DNA of 64,000 bases from Chloroherpetonaceae bacterium (GCA_033763895.1 JANRJQ010000004.1:124001-188000), one strand, 5' to 3'. Positions 26,666 through 35,360 are shown, counted from the first letter of the stretch. Program-made: numbers and translations. The notes: generated from the letters alone by a model not told the origin.

Positions 26666-26853
26666 GTACCGCTTACGCACGCCAACTATGACAACGAGAA
26701 GAAAAGAACAAATTGTAGCTCATCTTCACTGGTGATTCTACAAAAGTGCTATACAATTAGTACGGGATTTTTGGATAATCTCCAAGTTTTTCTGGAAAAT
26801 TTACGAGAGCAGTCTTCTTACATTAAACCTCAGAGTACTTCTGAGGTTTTTTT
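26666..26853 (+). ncRNA. Possible small RNA ending in an orphan terminator
   Basis: The 583-bp gap 26445-27027 has no convincing plus-strand gene, yet it carries a strong plus-strand terminator at 26825-26853 that is unexplained by ribH, which has its own. The segment before it can form hairpins: AATTGTAGC (26711) with GCTATACAATT, and TTGGA-TAATC-TCCAA (26771-26785). An independently transcribed RNA is therefore plausible. The 5' end is not defined, and the boundary given is only the end of the upstream dyad. Chlorobiota are known to have unassigned conserved RNA motifs such as Chlorobi-1; I cannot test a match here. Confidence 0.3.
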
Positions 26854-26987
26854 ATCAAAATGTTTCTCTTTTTATCCCAAGCATATATCCTCTCACCCTT
26901 TCTTAGCTCATCAAATTTCCTTGAAATACTAAATCTTGTCTTCACTTTGAAATCAATTGGATTTATTTCGCCGATTGAGGGTTTCAT
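26823..26987 (-). CDS. Candidate small basic protein, 54 residues
   Basis: A short minus-strand reading frame from ATG 26987. An SD-like GAGGGTG lies about 8 nt before the start, which is more than most genes here have. The product opens MKPSIGEINPIDFKVKTRF and is rich in Lys/Arg. Against it: the last codons lie inside the plus-strand terminator hairpin, the frame is short, and no family is recognised. A longer in-frame start at 27029 uses the same CATG palindrome as the start of the divergent ATP-grasp gene. Confidence 0.3.
   Translation of the reverse strand: MKPSIGEINPIDFKVKTRFSISRKFDELRKGERIYAWDKKRNILIKKPQKYSEV
26825..26853 (+). terminator. Orphan intrinsic terminator
   Basis: A perfect 10-bp stem, AAACCTCAGA (26825-26834) with TCTGAGGTTT (26840-26849), loop GTACT, T-run to 26853. 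No annotated plus-strand gene ends here. Confidence 0.85.
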
Positions 26988-27027
26988 TTTAATTTCACCC
27001 TCATAACAAATTCTGTAATTCACATTC

Positions 27028-28005
27028 ATGACAGGCGAAGACCCAACATTTAGTACCAATTTTCAAATTACTTCTAAGCCTGTAATAGACCTACTCATTG
27101 CTTGGGATTGGGAATTTGACCTCGACTTCATCAATACACTCAAACGGAAATCAAAAGACACTCCACTTAAAAAAATTGAAGACATCACGGTCTATGACCT
27201 TGATGGTGAGTTTTACCAACGATTAATTCATCATGAGATTCATGTTCGCGCTTTTCTAGATCGAGCTAGCGATGCCAACCCTCAATTTCTGCCGTTGTAT
27301 AAATCTCTATGCGATAGCGGCACGCAAATTATTAATCCAATTGAAGTTTCAAGCAAGGCTTGCGACAAATCGCAAATGCATTACAAATTGATTGATGCAG
27401 GCATACATGTTCCCAATTCTGTGATACTTCCTTCTTTTGATCACATGCCAAAGCTTGATGAGTATCACCTCTCAAAGTTGCGTCATTTGCCTTCGCCCTT
27501 TATCTTAAAGCCCGCGAATGGCGGTGGAGGCGAAGGGGTTCACCGATTTGTTCGTTCTCTTGATTACGCCTCTCAAGCCAGAAAGGAATGGGCGTGGGAT
27601 AGGTATTTGGCACAAGAAAAAATTGTCCCTCGATTTCTATCTGGGTCACGGTGTTGGTTTCGGGCGTATTCTTTTTTTGGGAGATTTGATGCAGTTTGGT
27701 GGAACGATGAAACCAAAATTTACAAGTCACCTTCTGCTCAAGATCGGAATGAGCCTTGGTTTCAAGTCCTAATTCACATTACCAAAACCATATCAGAAGT
27801 TATAGAGCAAGCGACAGGCAAACGACTCGATTACTTTTCAACTGAAATTGCAATGGATAAACACGATCAATTTATTGTGATTGATTATGTGAATGATCAG
27901 ATTGATTTGCGCCCAAAATCAAAACATTTTGATGGGGTGCCGGATGGCTTGGTTGAAGAGGTTGCGATGGCATTAATCGATTTCATCTCCAAAACTTCCA
28001 ATTAA
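27028..28005 (+). CDS. ATP-grasp protein of unknown substrate
   Basis: 325-residue protein with a RimK/GshB-like ATP-grasp layout. A variable N-terminal domain is followed by KLIDAGIHVPNSVILPS (about 130), the ATP-binding loop PFILKPANGGGGEGVHRFV (about 157-175) and the metal-binding end FSTEIAMDKHDQFIVIDYVNDQIDLRP (about 271-297). Such enzymes join a carboxylate to an amine, thiol or amino acid through an acylphosphate. No carrier peptide or partner is next to it. The conserved DQID in place of the usual N-x-x-P(G) pattern is a little unusual. It has no clear SD and is convergent with yraN, overlapping by 4 bp. Confidence 0.78.
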   Translation: MTGEDPTFSTNFQITSKPVIDLLIAWDWEFDLDFINTLKRKSKDTPLKKIEDITVYDLDGEFYQRLIHHEIHVRAFLDRASDANPQFLPLYKSLCDSGTQIINPIEVSSKACDKSQMHYKLIDAGIHVPNSVILPSFDHMPKLDEYHLSKLRHLPSPFILKPANGGGGEGVHRFVRSLDYASQARKEWAWDRYLAQEKIVPRFLSGSRCWFRAYSFFGRFDAVWWNDETKIYKSPSAQDRNEPWFQVLIHITKTISEVIEQATGKRLDYFSTEIAMDKHDQFIVIDYVNDQIDLRPKSKHFDGVPDGLVEEVAMALIDFISKTSN

Positions 28006-28367
28006 AACAAGCGAAACGCATCTTCAAGATGAGTAATCTCTTCTTGAATTCCATCAGCTAAAATTCCCACGACATCGAACCGATAAATCGTATTTGATGA
28101 TGGGAATTTTCGAATGTAACACTCTGCAGCTTTTGCCAATTCCTTTTGCTTTGCAATTGTAATTGCTTCCAACGGGTGACCATATCCTGTACTTCTCCTG
28201 AGTTTAACTTCTACAAATGCGATGACTTCGTCTTTTCTAATAATGAGGTCAACTTCATTTTTACCGCATCGAAAATTACGCTCAAGTACTTTGTATCCCT
28301 TTTGAGTAAGATGATGAGCAGCAATTTCTTCGCCTGAGCGTCCTAAGCTTTGATTGGTTAATGACAT
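28002..28367 (-). CDS. yraN: YraN/UPF0102 nuclease-fold protein
   Basis: 121-residue restriction endonuclease-like protein. The core pattern is complete: GRSGEEIAAHHL (about 9-20), then NFRCGKNEVDLIIRKDEVIAFVEVKLR, which gives the E-x-D-x(n)-E-V-K metal-binding signature. Members are Holliday-junction-like nucleases by fold only, and no activity is established for most. The ATG at 28367 (MSLTNQSLGR) gives the usual family length; an upstream ATG at 28418 adds 17 residues. Its 3' end overlaps the convergent ATP-grasp gene by 4 bp. Confidence 0.9.
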   Translation of the reverse strand: MSLTNQSLGRSGEEIAAHHLTQKGYKVLERNFRCGKNEVDLIIRKDEVIAFVEVKLRRSTGYGHPLEAITIAKQKELAKAAECYIRKFPSSNTIYRFDVVGILADGIQEEITHLEDAFRLF

Positions 28368-28428
28368 TGAAATCACATTTTTTCGGGTGGTAAAATTCTC
28401 GAGTCCATTCCAACTCATATATAGGAAA

Positions 28429-28701
28429 TCAATCGGAAAAAATTGTCCATATTCCTACCGCAATAAAACCAACGCCTGCTAGTAATTTCAAAGTTTTTGG
28501 AGAAACCCATTTTTCGATTACACTTCCGGCAAGTACGCCGAGACCGGCGGCAAGCGTTAGAGCAAAGGCTGACCCTAAAAAAACTGCCCATTTGCTATGC
28601 GATTCATTGGCAGAAAAAAGCATCGTGGCAAGTTGTGTTTTATCGCCAATTTCTGCCAGAAAGACGGTCATCGCCACGCTGAAAAATGTTTTCCAAAACA
28701 T
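28429..28701 (-). CDS. Half-size GDT1/UPF0016 family membrane protein
   Basis: 90-residue inner-membrane protein with three predicted helices and one copy of the family motif E-x-GDKT (AEIGDKTQLATM, about 15-26). Full-length GDT1/MntX proteins have two such halves in inverted orientation and export Mn2+ or exchange Ca2+/H+. Half-size forms usually work as pairs encoded side by side. Here the neighbours are yraN and a peptidase, and no second half is present, so it may homodimerise or pair with a distant gene. Confidence 0.87.
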   Translation of the reverse strand: MFWKTFFSVAMTVFLAEIGDKTQLATMLFSANESHSKWAVFLGSAFALTLAAGLGVLAGSVIEKWVSPKTLKLLAGVGFIAVGIWTIFSD

Positions 28702-28714
28702 TGTTTATAACCAG

Positions 28715-30463
28715 TTAATCATTTTGACGAAGCGGTTCCCTTCGGTTTGCAAGTTCCCAGCCAAGCGAAAAAGCAAGCTTTGCCACTTTTGCCATTCTCG
28801 GAAAATGAATTTTCTCGACATCGTCGGTTGTCTTATGATAGTCAGCATGTAGCCCATCAAAGAAAAAGACTATCGGGATTCCGTTTTTGGCGAAGTTATA
28901 ATGATCGCTTCTGTAGTAAAAGCGATTGGGATCATTTTCATCATTGTAGGTGTAATCAAGCTTCAGGTTTACACTTTCTGTATTTTGGCGAATCAAGGCG
29001 TCGTCTAAGTCCTTTGAGATTTTATCAGACCCAATGACATAGATATAATCTGAAACCCCGATTTTCTCGTATTTGGTTGAATCAACTCTACCCACCATAT
29101 CCATATTGATGTTGGCATAGGTTGAAGTGAGTGGAAACTTTGGGTTATCGGTGTAATACTTCGAGCCAAGAAGGCCTTTTTCTTCTCCCGAAACCGTCAT
29201 GAATATCATTGAGCGCTTGGACCGAATCGGGTTTTTAGCAAAGGCTTCTGCAAGGGTTAAAATCGTTGAAGTTCCGGAGCCATCATCATCTGCGCCATTA
29301 AATACTGTTCCTTCATAGGTCATGCCCACGTGGTCATAGTGAGAGGTAAGAATCACGGCTTCATTTTTCAATTTAGGGTCACTTCCTTCTAAAAAGCCAC
29401 AGACATTTTCAGATTGCAGAAAGCCTTCTTGAAGATCGATCGTCAATGTGAGTTTTGTGTTAGGAATCTCGAAAGAAGCCGGAGCGGCAGATTTCTCAAT
29501 AGTTTCGTAAAGGGTTTCGATTTTCTTTTGCGACTCAGCGAGCAGTGCATTGGCGGTTTTTTTTGAAATGAAATAAAGCGGGGGCGTTGCTGTTTTTGTT
29601 CCTTTAGCGGTTCCTTTATCCGGTGCATCAGTAAGCTCCATTGAACTTTGCGAAATATAATCGTGATATTCTTTGAATGTGTCAAAAAGGGATGTGGTAT
29701 CGCTGCCAAGCTCAGTGACTATTAATACCGCACTAGCTTTTGCAGCGGAAGCCGCAAGGTATTTATAGCGTGAATCCGACCATTGTGTGGGTTTTGCGCC
29801 ATCAAAACGACTGGAAGAATCATTTTGCTGAGGCTCACCAGTCATAATCATTACAATTTTGCCTTCGAGGTTTTGCCCTGCAAAGTCGTCGTAACGATAT
29901 GTTTTGGCATCGCTGATTCCAAAGCCTGCGAAGACAACCTTACCTGAAATCGATGGCGGAGGATTAAAGGCTCGTGACGGAAAAAAGACGAAATCATGAA
30001 GAAATGTGGTGATGTTCTCACTTGAGTTTCCTGAAAGAGAACGGCGCTCAATGAGCATTGTGTTGTTCTGACCAACACGCCTTTCTTTCACCCAAAAATG
30101 TTGAAAGTAAGTTCCATTATCACCTATGGGTTTTAATCCCAGCCTTTCAAAATGTGCGGCGATATAGCGTGCAGCAAGTTTCTGTCCGCGCTTCCCCGTT
30201 TCACGGCCTTCCATCAAATCGCTTGCTAAAAACTTCAGGTGAGAAGCTAGAATGGTGGTATCAATAAACTTATATCCGAATTGATTTTTGGCTGGAGGAA
30301 TTCCTTTAGGGATAATTCCCAGTTTTGGCTTTGGGGTTTTTGGTGTTGAGTTTGCTTGTGAATGCAGTTTACCGACGAATAGTAAAAAATGTAACGCCCC
30401 TAAAATGATAAAGGCCAAAGGCGCCATTGAAATCTTCACTCTCAATTGATTGTGTTGAAGCAT
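28715..30463 (-). CDS. Secreted M28-family aminopeptidase with PA domain
   Basis: 582-residue zinc metallopeptidase. An N-terminal signal or anchor segment (about 12-32) is followed by a Pro/Lys-rich linker, an inserted protease-associated domain (about 150-330) and the M28 catalytic domain. The two-zinc ligands are visible: HYDHVG (His about 377), NGADDDGSG (Asp about 391), SGEEKGLLGS (Glu pair about 425) and RSDHYNF (His about 520). It probably removes N-terminal residues from peptides in the periplasm or outside. It lies 13 bp upstream of the GDT1 gene on the same strand. Confidence 0.92.
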   Translation of the reverse strand: MLQHNQLRVKISMAPLAFIILGALHFLLFVGKLHSQANSTPKTPKPKLGIIPKGIPPAKNQFGYKFIDTTILASHLKFLASDLMEGRETGKRGQKLAARYIAAHFERLGLKPIGDNGTYFQHFWVKERRVGQNNTMLIERRSLSGNSSENITTFLHDFVFFPSRAFNPPPSISGKVVFAGFGISDAKTYRYDDFAGQNLEGKIVMIMTGEPQQNDSSSRFDGAKPTQWSDSRYKYLAASAAKASAVLIVTELGSDTTSLFDTFKEYHDYISQSSMELTDAPDKGTAKGTKTATPPLYFISKKTANALLAESQKKIETLYETIEKSAAPASFEIPNTKLTLTIDLQEGFLQSENVCGFLEGSDPKLKNEAVILTSHYDHVGMTYEGTVFNGADDDGSGTSTILTLAEAFAKNPIRSKRSMIFMTVSGEEKGLLGSKYYTDNPKFPLTSTYANINMDMVGRVDSTKYEKIGVSDYIYVIGSDKISKDLDDALIRQNTESVNLKLDYTYNDENDPNRFYYRSDHYNFAKNGIPIVFFFDGLHADYHKTTDDVEKIHFPRMAKVAKLAFSLGWELANRREPLRQND

Positions 30464-30525
30464 GATTAATTTTTATGGATTGATAAACTTGAAGTGCCTT
30501 GAAAAAATCATGATGTGAAAATTCA

Positions 30526-31026
30526 CTAATTGTTGGTCACAAAAACCTTGCTTACAATTTTCCACTCACCGTTAATTTTATAAAGCGATAGAACATCGAT
30601 ATATGACTTAGCCCCAAACTGTATATCTACTGAAACAATTGCAAGGGATCCTCTAAACTGCTCAAACTTAAGAATTTTGTAACGGCTTGCTTTCAAGTCG
30701 CTTTCGCTGTAAGGGGTTCTCTTTGCGCGCGTGCTCCAAATCGGAAGTAAATCGCGAAAGTGAATTAAGGTATCGTTTTTCCCATCTGGCATTAAGCGAT
30801 GCATTCCACCCGATGTGGTATCAAAAGCTGTGTAAAGAATCCTTAAATCGCCGGTTAAGTAACCATTAAAGTAGGCTTGAATTTTTTCTTCAACCAGCTT
30901 TTGATCTTTTTCATTTTGAGCAAAAATGGTTTTAGGGCTCAAAATCACGGTAGCAAGAAAAAAAAGGAACAAGAAACCAATGAAAGAATTCCTGCGAAGA
31001 TTTATTGAATTCACTTTAGAATGCAT
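30526..31026 (-). CDS. Secreted NTF2-like (SnoaL/DUF4440-type) protein
   Basis: About 166 residues. A strong hydrophobic signal peptide ends near IFAQNE, followed by a small NTF2-like alpha+beta domain. The pattern [13 protein letters not shown], then [13 protein letters not shown], and an end strand [12 protein letters not shown] is typical of SnoaL/lumazine-binding-like periplasmic proteins of unknown role. The start overlaps the end of tpiA, so it is probably on the tpiA transcript. A Met 15 bp upstream is also in frame. Confidence 0.75.
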   Translation of the reverse strand: MHSKVNSINLRRNSFIGFLFLFFLATVILSPKTIFAQNEKDQKLVEEKIQAYFNGYLTGDLRILYTAFDTTSGGMHRLMPDGKNDTLIHFRDLLPIWSTRAKRTPYSESDLKASRYKILKFEQFRGSLAIVSVDIQFGAKSYIDVLSLYKINGEWKIVSKVFVTNN

Positions 31027-31771
31027 GAACAATTTGAACAAATTCCTCCGCCTTTAAGCTTGCGCCGCCAATCAGCCCGCCATCGATATTTGGCATAGAA
31101 AAGAGCTCTTTAGCGTTGCTTCCCTTCACACTTCCGCCATATTGAATCGTCATATTTTCGGCAGATGTTGCAGAATACAATGCGGTTAAGAGGCTTCGAA
31201 TAAACGCGTGAACTTCTTCAGCTTGTGCAGGTGATGCAGTTCTACCTGTTCCGATTGCCCATACCGGTTCATAAGCAATGGTGATTTTTGCAAGCTCTGT
31301 ATCTGATATTCCCACCAAGCAACCTCTTACTTGTCTTTCGACAACTTTTTCGGTTACACCGCCATCTCGCTCTGCAAGCGTTTCGCCAACACACAAAATG
31401 ACTTCAAGCTGCTCTGAAAGTACTTTTTTCACTTTTTGATTGATAATACCATCGGTTTCTCCAAAAAATTGGCGACGCTCGGAGTGGCCTAAAATGACAA
31501 ACTCGCAACCAACTGATTTGAGCATCGAAGCGGAAATCTCTCCCGTAAAAGCACCGTCATTTTCGAAGTGGCAGTTTTGGGCAGAGAGCTTCACAGGTGA
31601 ATTCTTTATGACTTCATGAACGGAATCGAGGGCAAGAAAAGTAGGTGCAATTGCAACTTGGCAGTTCAACTCTTTATGCCCAATCGCTCGAATAACTTCT
31701 GAAGCGAGGGCAATTGAACCTGAAACGGTTTTGTTCATTTTCCAATTTCCGGCAACAAACTTTTTACGCAT
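31016..31771 (-). CDS. tpiA: Triosephosphate isomerase
   Basis: Glycolysis/gluconeogenesis TIM-barrel enzyme of 251 residues. All catalytic blocks are present: AGNWKMN (Asn/Lys about 9-11), [11 protein letters not shown] (His about 94), the loop-hinge [11 protein letters not shown] (Glu about 166) and [10 protein letters not shown] (phosphate binding, about 212). The ATG two codons inside (31771) matches the family N terminus [10 protein letters not shown] better than the one at 31777. Upstream, 31772-32000 shows nothing I can name. Confidence 0.97.
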   Translation of the reverse strand: MRKKFVAGNWKMNKTVSGSIALASEVIRAIGHKELNCQVAIAPTFLALDSVHEVIKNSPVKLSAQNCHFENDGAFTGEISASMLKSVGCEFVILGHSERRQFFGETDGIINQKVKKVLSEQLEVILCVGETLAERDGGVTEKVVERQVRGCLVGISDTELAKITIAYEPVWAIGTGRTASPAQAEEVHAFIRSLLTALYSATSAENMTIQYGGSVKGSNAKELFSMPNIDGGLIGGASLKAEEFVQIVHAF

Positions 31772-32000
31772 ACACAAAAATAATTTTAATACAAATAAGA
31801 ACTTTCGACATGTACTCTAAAAATACAGATTTTATTCATGTGCTTTTCAAAAAAAGAGAATACGCTTGATGCAATACCTAAAATCAAATTTTGCTCAAGC
31901 TAATTTTTGGGTGGTTATGCGAAGAGTAGCACAAAATAATTTATCGTAATAAAAAGAAGTTGGGGGAAAGAATTCGACTTCAATAGTAATCGGTGATCAA

Positions 32001-32219
32001 TCAATACTCTGTCACGCGTTCGGCAAAAATCCGACGGACATCGCTCATTTTAAGGGTATGTATTTTCTGGCGGGTATCGCGAAACTTCAGTTCATTTTGA
32101 TTAATTGAAGTTACATACCCGTGCCATACGCGAAGTTCAGTGGTTTCGATATTGACTTCTTCACCAACCAATTTTGTCGTTGCTTCTTGCGGCTTAATGA
32201 TAATTTGTCTTTTTCCCAT
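32001..32219 (-). CDS. Small conserved-looking beta-barrel-like protein, unknown
   Basis: 72 residues from ATG 32219. I do not recognise a family. The predicted pattern is strand-rich and basic: MGKRQIIIKPQ, then LRVWHGYVTSINQNELKFRDTR, then IHTLKMSDVRRIF. The alternation of G-x-V, acidic turn and I-x-x-L-K-M-x-D-V is reminiscent of Sm/SH3-like small barrels that bind RNA or protein, but this is inference from pattern only. It lies 87 bp downstream of greA in the same direction and may be on its transcript. Confidence 0.6.
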   Translation of the reverse strand: MGKRQIIIKPQEATTKLVGEEVNIETTELRVWHGYVTSINQNELKFRDTRQKIHTLKMSDVRRIFAERVTEY

Positions 32220-32306
32220 AAAGTGCTTTAATCGATTAAAACTTCTTAAGGCTTCAACATTGAGTAAAATCTGATTCAAAAAGAACACACTCCAGCGACA
32301 CTCCGT

Positions 32307-32783
32307 TTACTTCACTTTTATTTCCATAATCTGAAATCGCATCGTGTTTTTCGGCCCTTTTACTTCCACTTTATCCCCTTTGGCTTTGCGTAAAAGCGCC
32401 TGCCCAATCGGCGATTTGATTGAAATTTTTCCATTATCCATATCCGTTTCCTCCGGCGAAACCAAAGTGTACTCGATTTCCTCTTTGCTATCTAAATTTT
32501 TGAGCCTTACCGTGGTTAGAATATAAACCTTATCGGTTTTGATATTTTTCTCATCAAGAATCGACGCCGAGAGCAAGGTACGCTCAAGGTTTGTAATGCG
32601 AATCTCATTCTGTGTTTGCTCTTCACGAGCGGCTTCATATTCTGCATTTTCCGAGAGATCGCCGTGAGAACGGGCCTCATCAATTTTTTCAAGAATTGAA
32701 TTTCGTTTTGGCCCTTTGAGTTCTTCCAATTCACTTTTGAGCCTTTGATAAGCATCTCGAGTGAGATATGTAGTTTCAGCCAT
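32307..32783 (-). CDS. greA: Transcription elongation factor GreA
   Basis: 158-residue factor that rescues backtracked RNA polymerase by stimulating transcript cleavage. The N-terminal coiled coil carries the acidic tip motif [20 protein letters not shown] (about 36-55), whose Asp and Glu enter the polymerase channel. The C-terminal domain has [13 protein letters not shown] and [17 protein letters not shown] 32783 ([12 protein letters not shown]) is the family start; an in-frame ATG at 32846 adds an unrelated tail. Confidence 0.97.
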   Translation of the reverse strand: MAETTYLTRDAYQRLKSELEELKGPKRNSILEKIDEARSHGDLSENAEYEAAREEQTQNEIRITNLERTLLSASILDEKNIKTDKVYILTTVRLKNLDSKEEIEYTLVSPEETDMDNGKISIKSPIGQALLRKAKGDKVEVKGPKNTMRFQIMEIKVK

Positions 32784-32861
32784 AAATGTATTTCTATAAA
32801 TCGTTAAAAAACACCGAGCGGCAACGCCGCCCCACCTTGCGCACAATAAAATCGGGGAGAA

Positions 32862-32897
32862 AAATAAAAGTCAGTCTGATGCGCTCAGGCTGACTTT
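32862..32897 (-). terminator. Terminator of the ferrochelatase-like gene
   Basis: AAAGTCAGTCTGA (32867-32879) pairs with TCAGGCTGACTTT (32885-32897) through one G-T wobble, with loop TGCGC. On the minus strand it is followed by a TTTTATTTTT tract. It separates the ferrochelatase-like gene from greA. Confidence 0.8.
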
Positions 32898-32963
32898 GTT
32901 ACCTTTAATGAATTTACAACGCTTTCAATCTTTTCCAAAACCCAAAGCGGGATACAAAAAAAC

Positions 32964-34010
32964 TTAATAAACAGGCGTCTGAATTTGCTTTTGGCTTAGT
33001 GCGTCAAGTGACGAATTCATTTGTAGCAGATGATTCGCTGAGCGTTTCACGCGCTTAGCCACCCAATGAATAAACTCATCCGAATCATTAACACAAGGAA
33101 TGTATTGCATCTTTGAACCGCGGTAGCCGGCATTTTCGGTTTCCTCTACAGCCTCTAAATCGGCCTCGCTATTATCGGCGAAGAAGCCAAAAGGGAAAAC
33201 GGCAACCTTTTCAATTCCCTCTGATTTGAATTCTTCAAGTGCAATTGCCAAAGTTTCGGGTGTCCATTCGCCGCCATAAACATGATTAAGACACCCGAGT
33301 TTAATGGCGTGAAACCGGTTTCTTGGGTCGTTCTCTAAAAAGGATTTTAGCTGAGTAAAAAATTGCAAGGTTTCTTTATAACCCGTATTCGCCTTTGGCG
33401 GCAATCCATCAGTCCCTTTCACCAAAGTTCCGTGTACGGCCAAAGCTAGCCCTAACTTGGTCGCTTTTTCTGAATTTTGCAGATTTGAAAAAATATGATT
33501 GGCATACACTTGAAGGAGTTCGGTGTCATTCCAAAAATGCTTGAGAACAACCACTTTGCCGAATGCACTTTCTTTGAAAGTATCGGTAGTAATAACGCAG
33601 CCCACACCGCAAGAAAAATCGGATTCGATAGGAATCATTGGAACGAGCACAATGGCATCGGAATTGCGATGAACTGTGAGTGTATTTTCGAGGTATGGCG
33701 GTACAAAGTAATAGGAATCTGCCACTTTGAAATCTATCTCTGAATCTCCCTTCAACACGGATTGAAGCTTTGATGCTTGATTTCGGGTAAGAGCATTTAG
33801 CTTTGAGCGATAACCCAGATTATTCCAATATTTTTTTCTTTTGAATGATCTTGTCCAAGCAATAAGCTCCACAATCGGCCTTGGGATTTTCGCAATTCGA
33901 GTGGTGATATATTTCAAGATTCTCTTTGAATTGGGGAGCAAATTTTTAATTGTCGGCTCTTCAACTTCGCCATAAGTGGCAAGAATTACGCTTACTTTTC
34001 GTTTTGTCAT
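32964..34010 (-). CDS. hemH: Ferrochelatase-family protein, divergent
   Basis: 348-residue cytoplasmic protein with the ferrochelatase fold, whose enzymes insert Fe2+ into a porphyrin. The expected catalytic His lies in LALAVHGT (about 191), and the C-terminal block FPFGFFADNSEADLEAVEETE (about 272) matches the P-x-F-x-x-D-x-x-E-x-L-E-E motif with the conserved Glu. The N terminus is unusual: the typical NLGGP segment reads VILATYGEVEEPT, followed by a long basic insert. It may be the heme enzyme, or a paralogue for another tetrapyrrole, a possibility worth noting in Chlorobiota. No other hem genes are close. Confidence 0.75.
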   Translation of the reverse strand: MTKRKVSVILATYGEVEEPTIKNLLPNSKRILKYITTRIAKIPRPIVELIAWTRSFKRKKYWNNLGYRSKLNALTRNQASKLQSVLKGDSEIDFKVADSYYFVPPYLENTLTVHRNSDAIVLVPMIPIESDFSCGVGCVITTDTFKESAFGKVVVLKHFWNDTELLQVYANHIFSNLQNSEKATKLGLALAVHGTLVKGTDGLPPKANTGYKETLQFFTQLKSFLENDPRNRFHAIKLGCLNHVYGGEWTPETLAIALEEFKSEGIEKVAVFPFGFFADNSEADLEAVEETENAGYRGSKMQYIPCVNDSDEFIHWVAKRVKRSANHLLQMNSSLDALSQKQIQTPVY

Positions 34011-34118
34011 TGATTTATTCTTAAAAGCTTTTATCGCTTAAAGATTCTACTGAAATGAAAAATAATCGGTTTTCGTTTTTTCTTTCAGAATTCACTCTTG
34101 AATTTTCTTAATTAAATA

Positions 34119-35360
34119 ATGAAAATACTGCATACTGCCGATATCCACATTGGATATGAAACACACGGGAAGCTTGATGCTTCCACCGGATTGAATTCAA
34201 GGCTTTTGGATTTTGAAAAGTGCTTTCAAGAAATGGTTCAAAAGGGGCTTGACGAAAAAATTGATTTATTTTTGTTTGTCGGAGACGCCTACCGTGATGC
34301 TCACCCTTCCCCAACCGAACAGCGAATTTTTTCTCGCGCCTTAAAACCAATCATAGATGCTAACATTCCAATTGTAATGATTGTAGGCAACCACGATCAT
34401 CCGGTTGCTTTTGGAAAGAGCAATTCAATTGAAATTTTTTCAAATCTGATTGATGATGTCATCCTTTTTTCAAAACCTGAGTCAAAAGACATTGAGACTA
34501 AATCGGGGAAAGTGCGCGTGGTAGGGCTTCCTTGGCCTCAGCGCAGCCTGCTTTACACCAAACATGAACATCAAGATAAAAACCCCGAAGAAATTCGGGA
34601 TGCGATGAAACGGGAGTATCTGGATTTTATTAGTGAGGAAGCAATGCGGATTCAAACTGAAAAAATTAACTATCCAACCATTTTAGCAGCGCATTTGCAT
34701 GTGGATACTGCTCAGTTTACCGAAGGTTCTGAAAAAATGCTGATTGAAACCCGCGATCCGGTCTTTTCGGTTGATTCGCTTGCCCATCCCGCCTTTGATT
34801 ATGTCGCGCTTGGGCATATTCATCGGTATCAAAATTTAAATCAAGGAAAAACACCGCCGGTGGTTTATAGTGGCAGCATTGAACGAGTAAGCTTTGCGGA
34901 GTGGCAACAGCCGAAGGGATTTGTAATTGTGGAATTTGACTCTGAAAAACGGGCGAGGTACTCGCATATTCAAACCCAAGCAAGAAAGTTTTTCTCTTTT
35001 GACGATGATCTCTCCAGCCTTGACATGAGTATTGATGTGAACCAATATCTTCAAGAGAAACTTTTACAGCTTGATTTTACGGATGCTGTTATTAGGCTGC
35101 GTTTTAATTGTACTGCAATCCAAAAAGCTCAAGTCAATTTTAGCTTTCTACGCGACCTATTAAAATCTGCATCATCGATTGCAGAACTTCGCTTTACGGT
35201 TGAAAAGGAAACGATTGATTCCACAAACTCTCCGCGTGTGACGCTCTCAGATTCAGTTGAAACAGCACTTGAGCGATTTATTGAGCGAAAAGGAACGGGA
35301 GGTTTACCCAAAGATAAAATTATGGAGGCCGCTCGAAACCTTGAAAATCAATCTTATTGA
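34119..35360 (+). CDS. SbcD/Mre11-like metallophosphoesterase nuclease
   Basis: 413-residue calcineurin-like phosphoesterase of the DNA-repair exonuclease type. Metal ligands are complete: HTADIHIGYETHG (Asp8, His10), FVGDAYRDAHPS (Asp about 53), VGNHDHPV (Asn/His about 90), LAAHLHVD and GHIHRY. A C-terminal capping domain follows. SbcD/Mre11 works with the ATPase SbcC/Rad50, but no sbcC gene is present on either side: upstream is the divergent ferrochelatase-like gene, and downstream a PASTA protein after 146 bp. Confidence 0.88.
   Translation: MKILHTADIHIGYETHGKLDASTGLNSRLLDFEKCFQEMVQKGLDEKIDLFLFVGDAYRDAHPSPTEQRIFSRALKPIIDANIPIVMIVGNHDHPVAFGKSNSIEIFSNLIDDVILFSKPESKDIETKSGKVRVVGLPWPQRSLLYTKHEHQDKNPEEIRDAMKREYLDFISEEAMRIQTEKINYPTILAAHLHVDTAQFTEGSEKMLIETRDPVFSVDSLAHPAFDYVALGHIHRYQNLNQGKTPPVVYSGSIERVSFAEWQQPKGFVIVEFDSEKRARYSHIQTQARKFFSFDDDLSSLDMSIDVNQYLQEKLLQLDFTDAVIRLRFNCTAIQKAQVNFSFLRDLLKSASSIAELRFTVEKETIDSTNSPRVTLSDSVETALERFIERKGTGGLPKDKIMEAARNLENQSY

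Noticed and set aside
26657-26932. A 91-codon plus-strand frame in the 26.5-27.0 kb gap
   Set aside because: It runs straight through the perfect terminator at 26825-26853 and has unordered, Ser-rich composition without a start signal.
31772-32000. Possible small gene upstream of tpiA
   Set aside because: A/T-rich, no frame over 40 codons with a plausible start and no clear hairpin; probably the tpiA promoter region.
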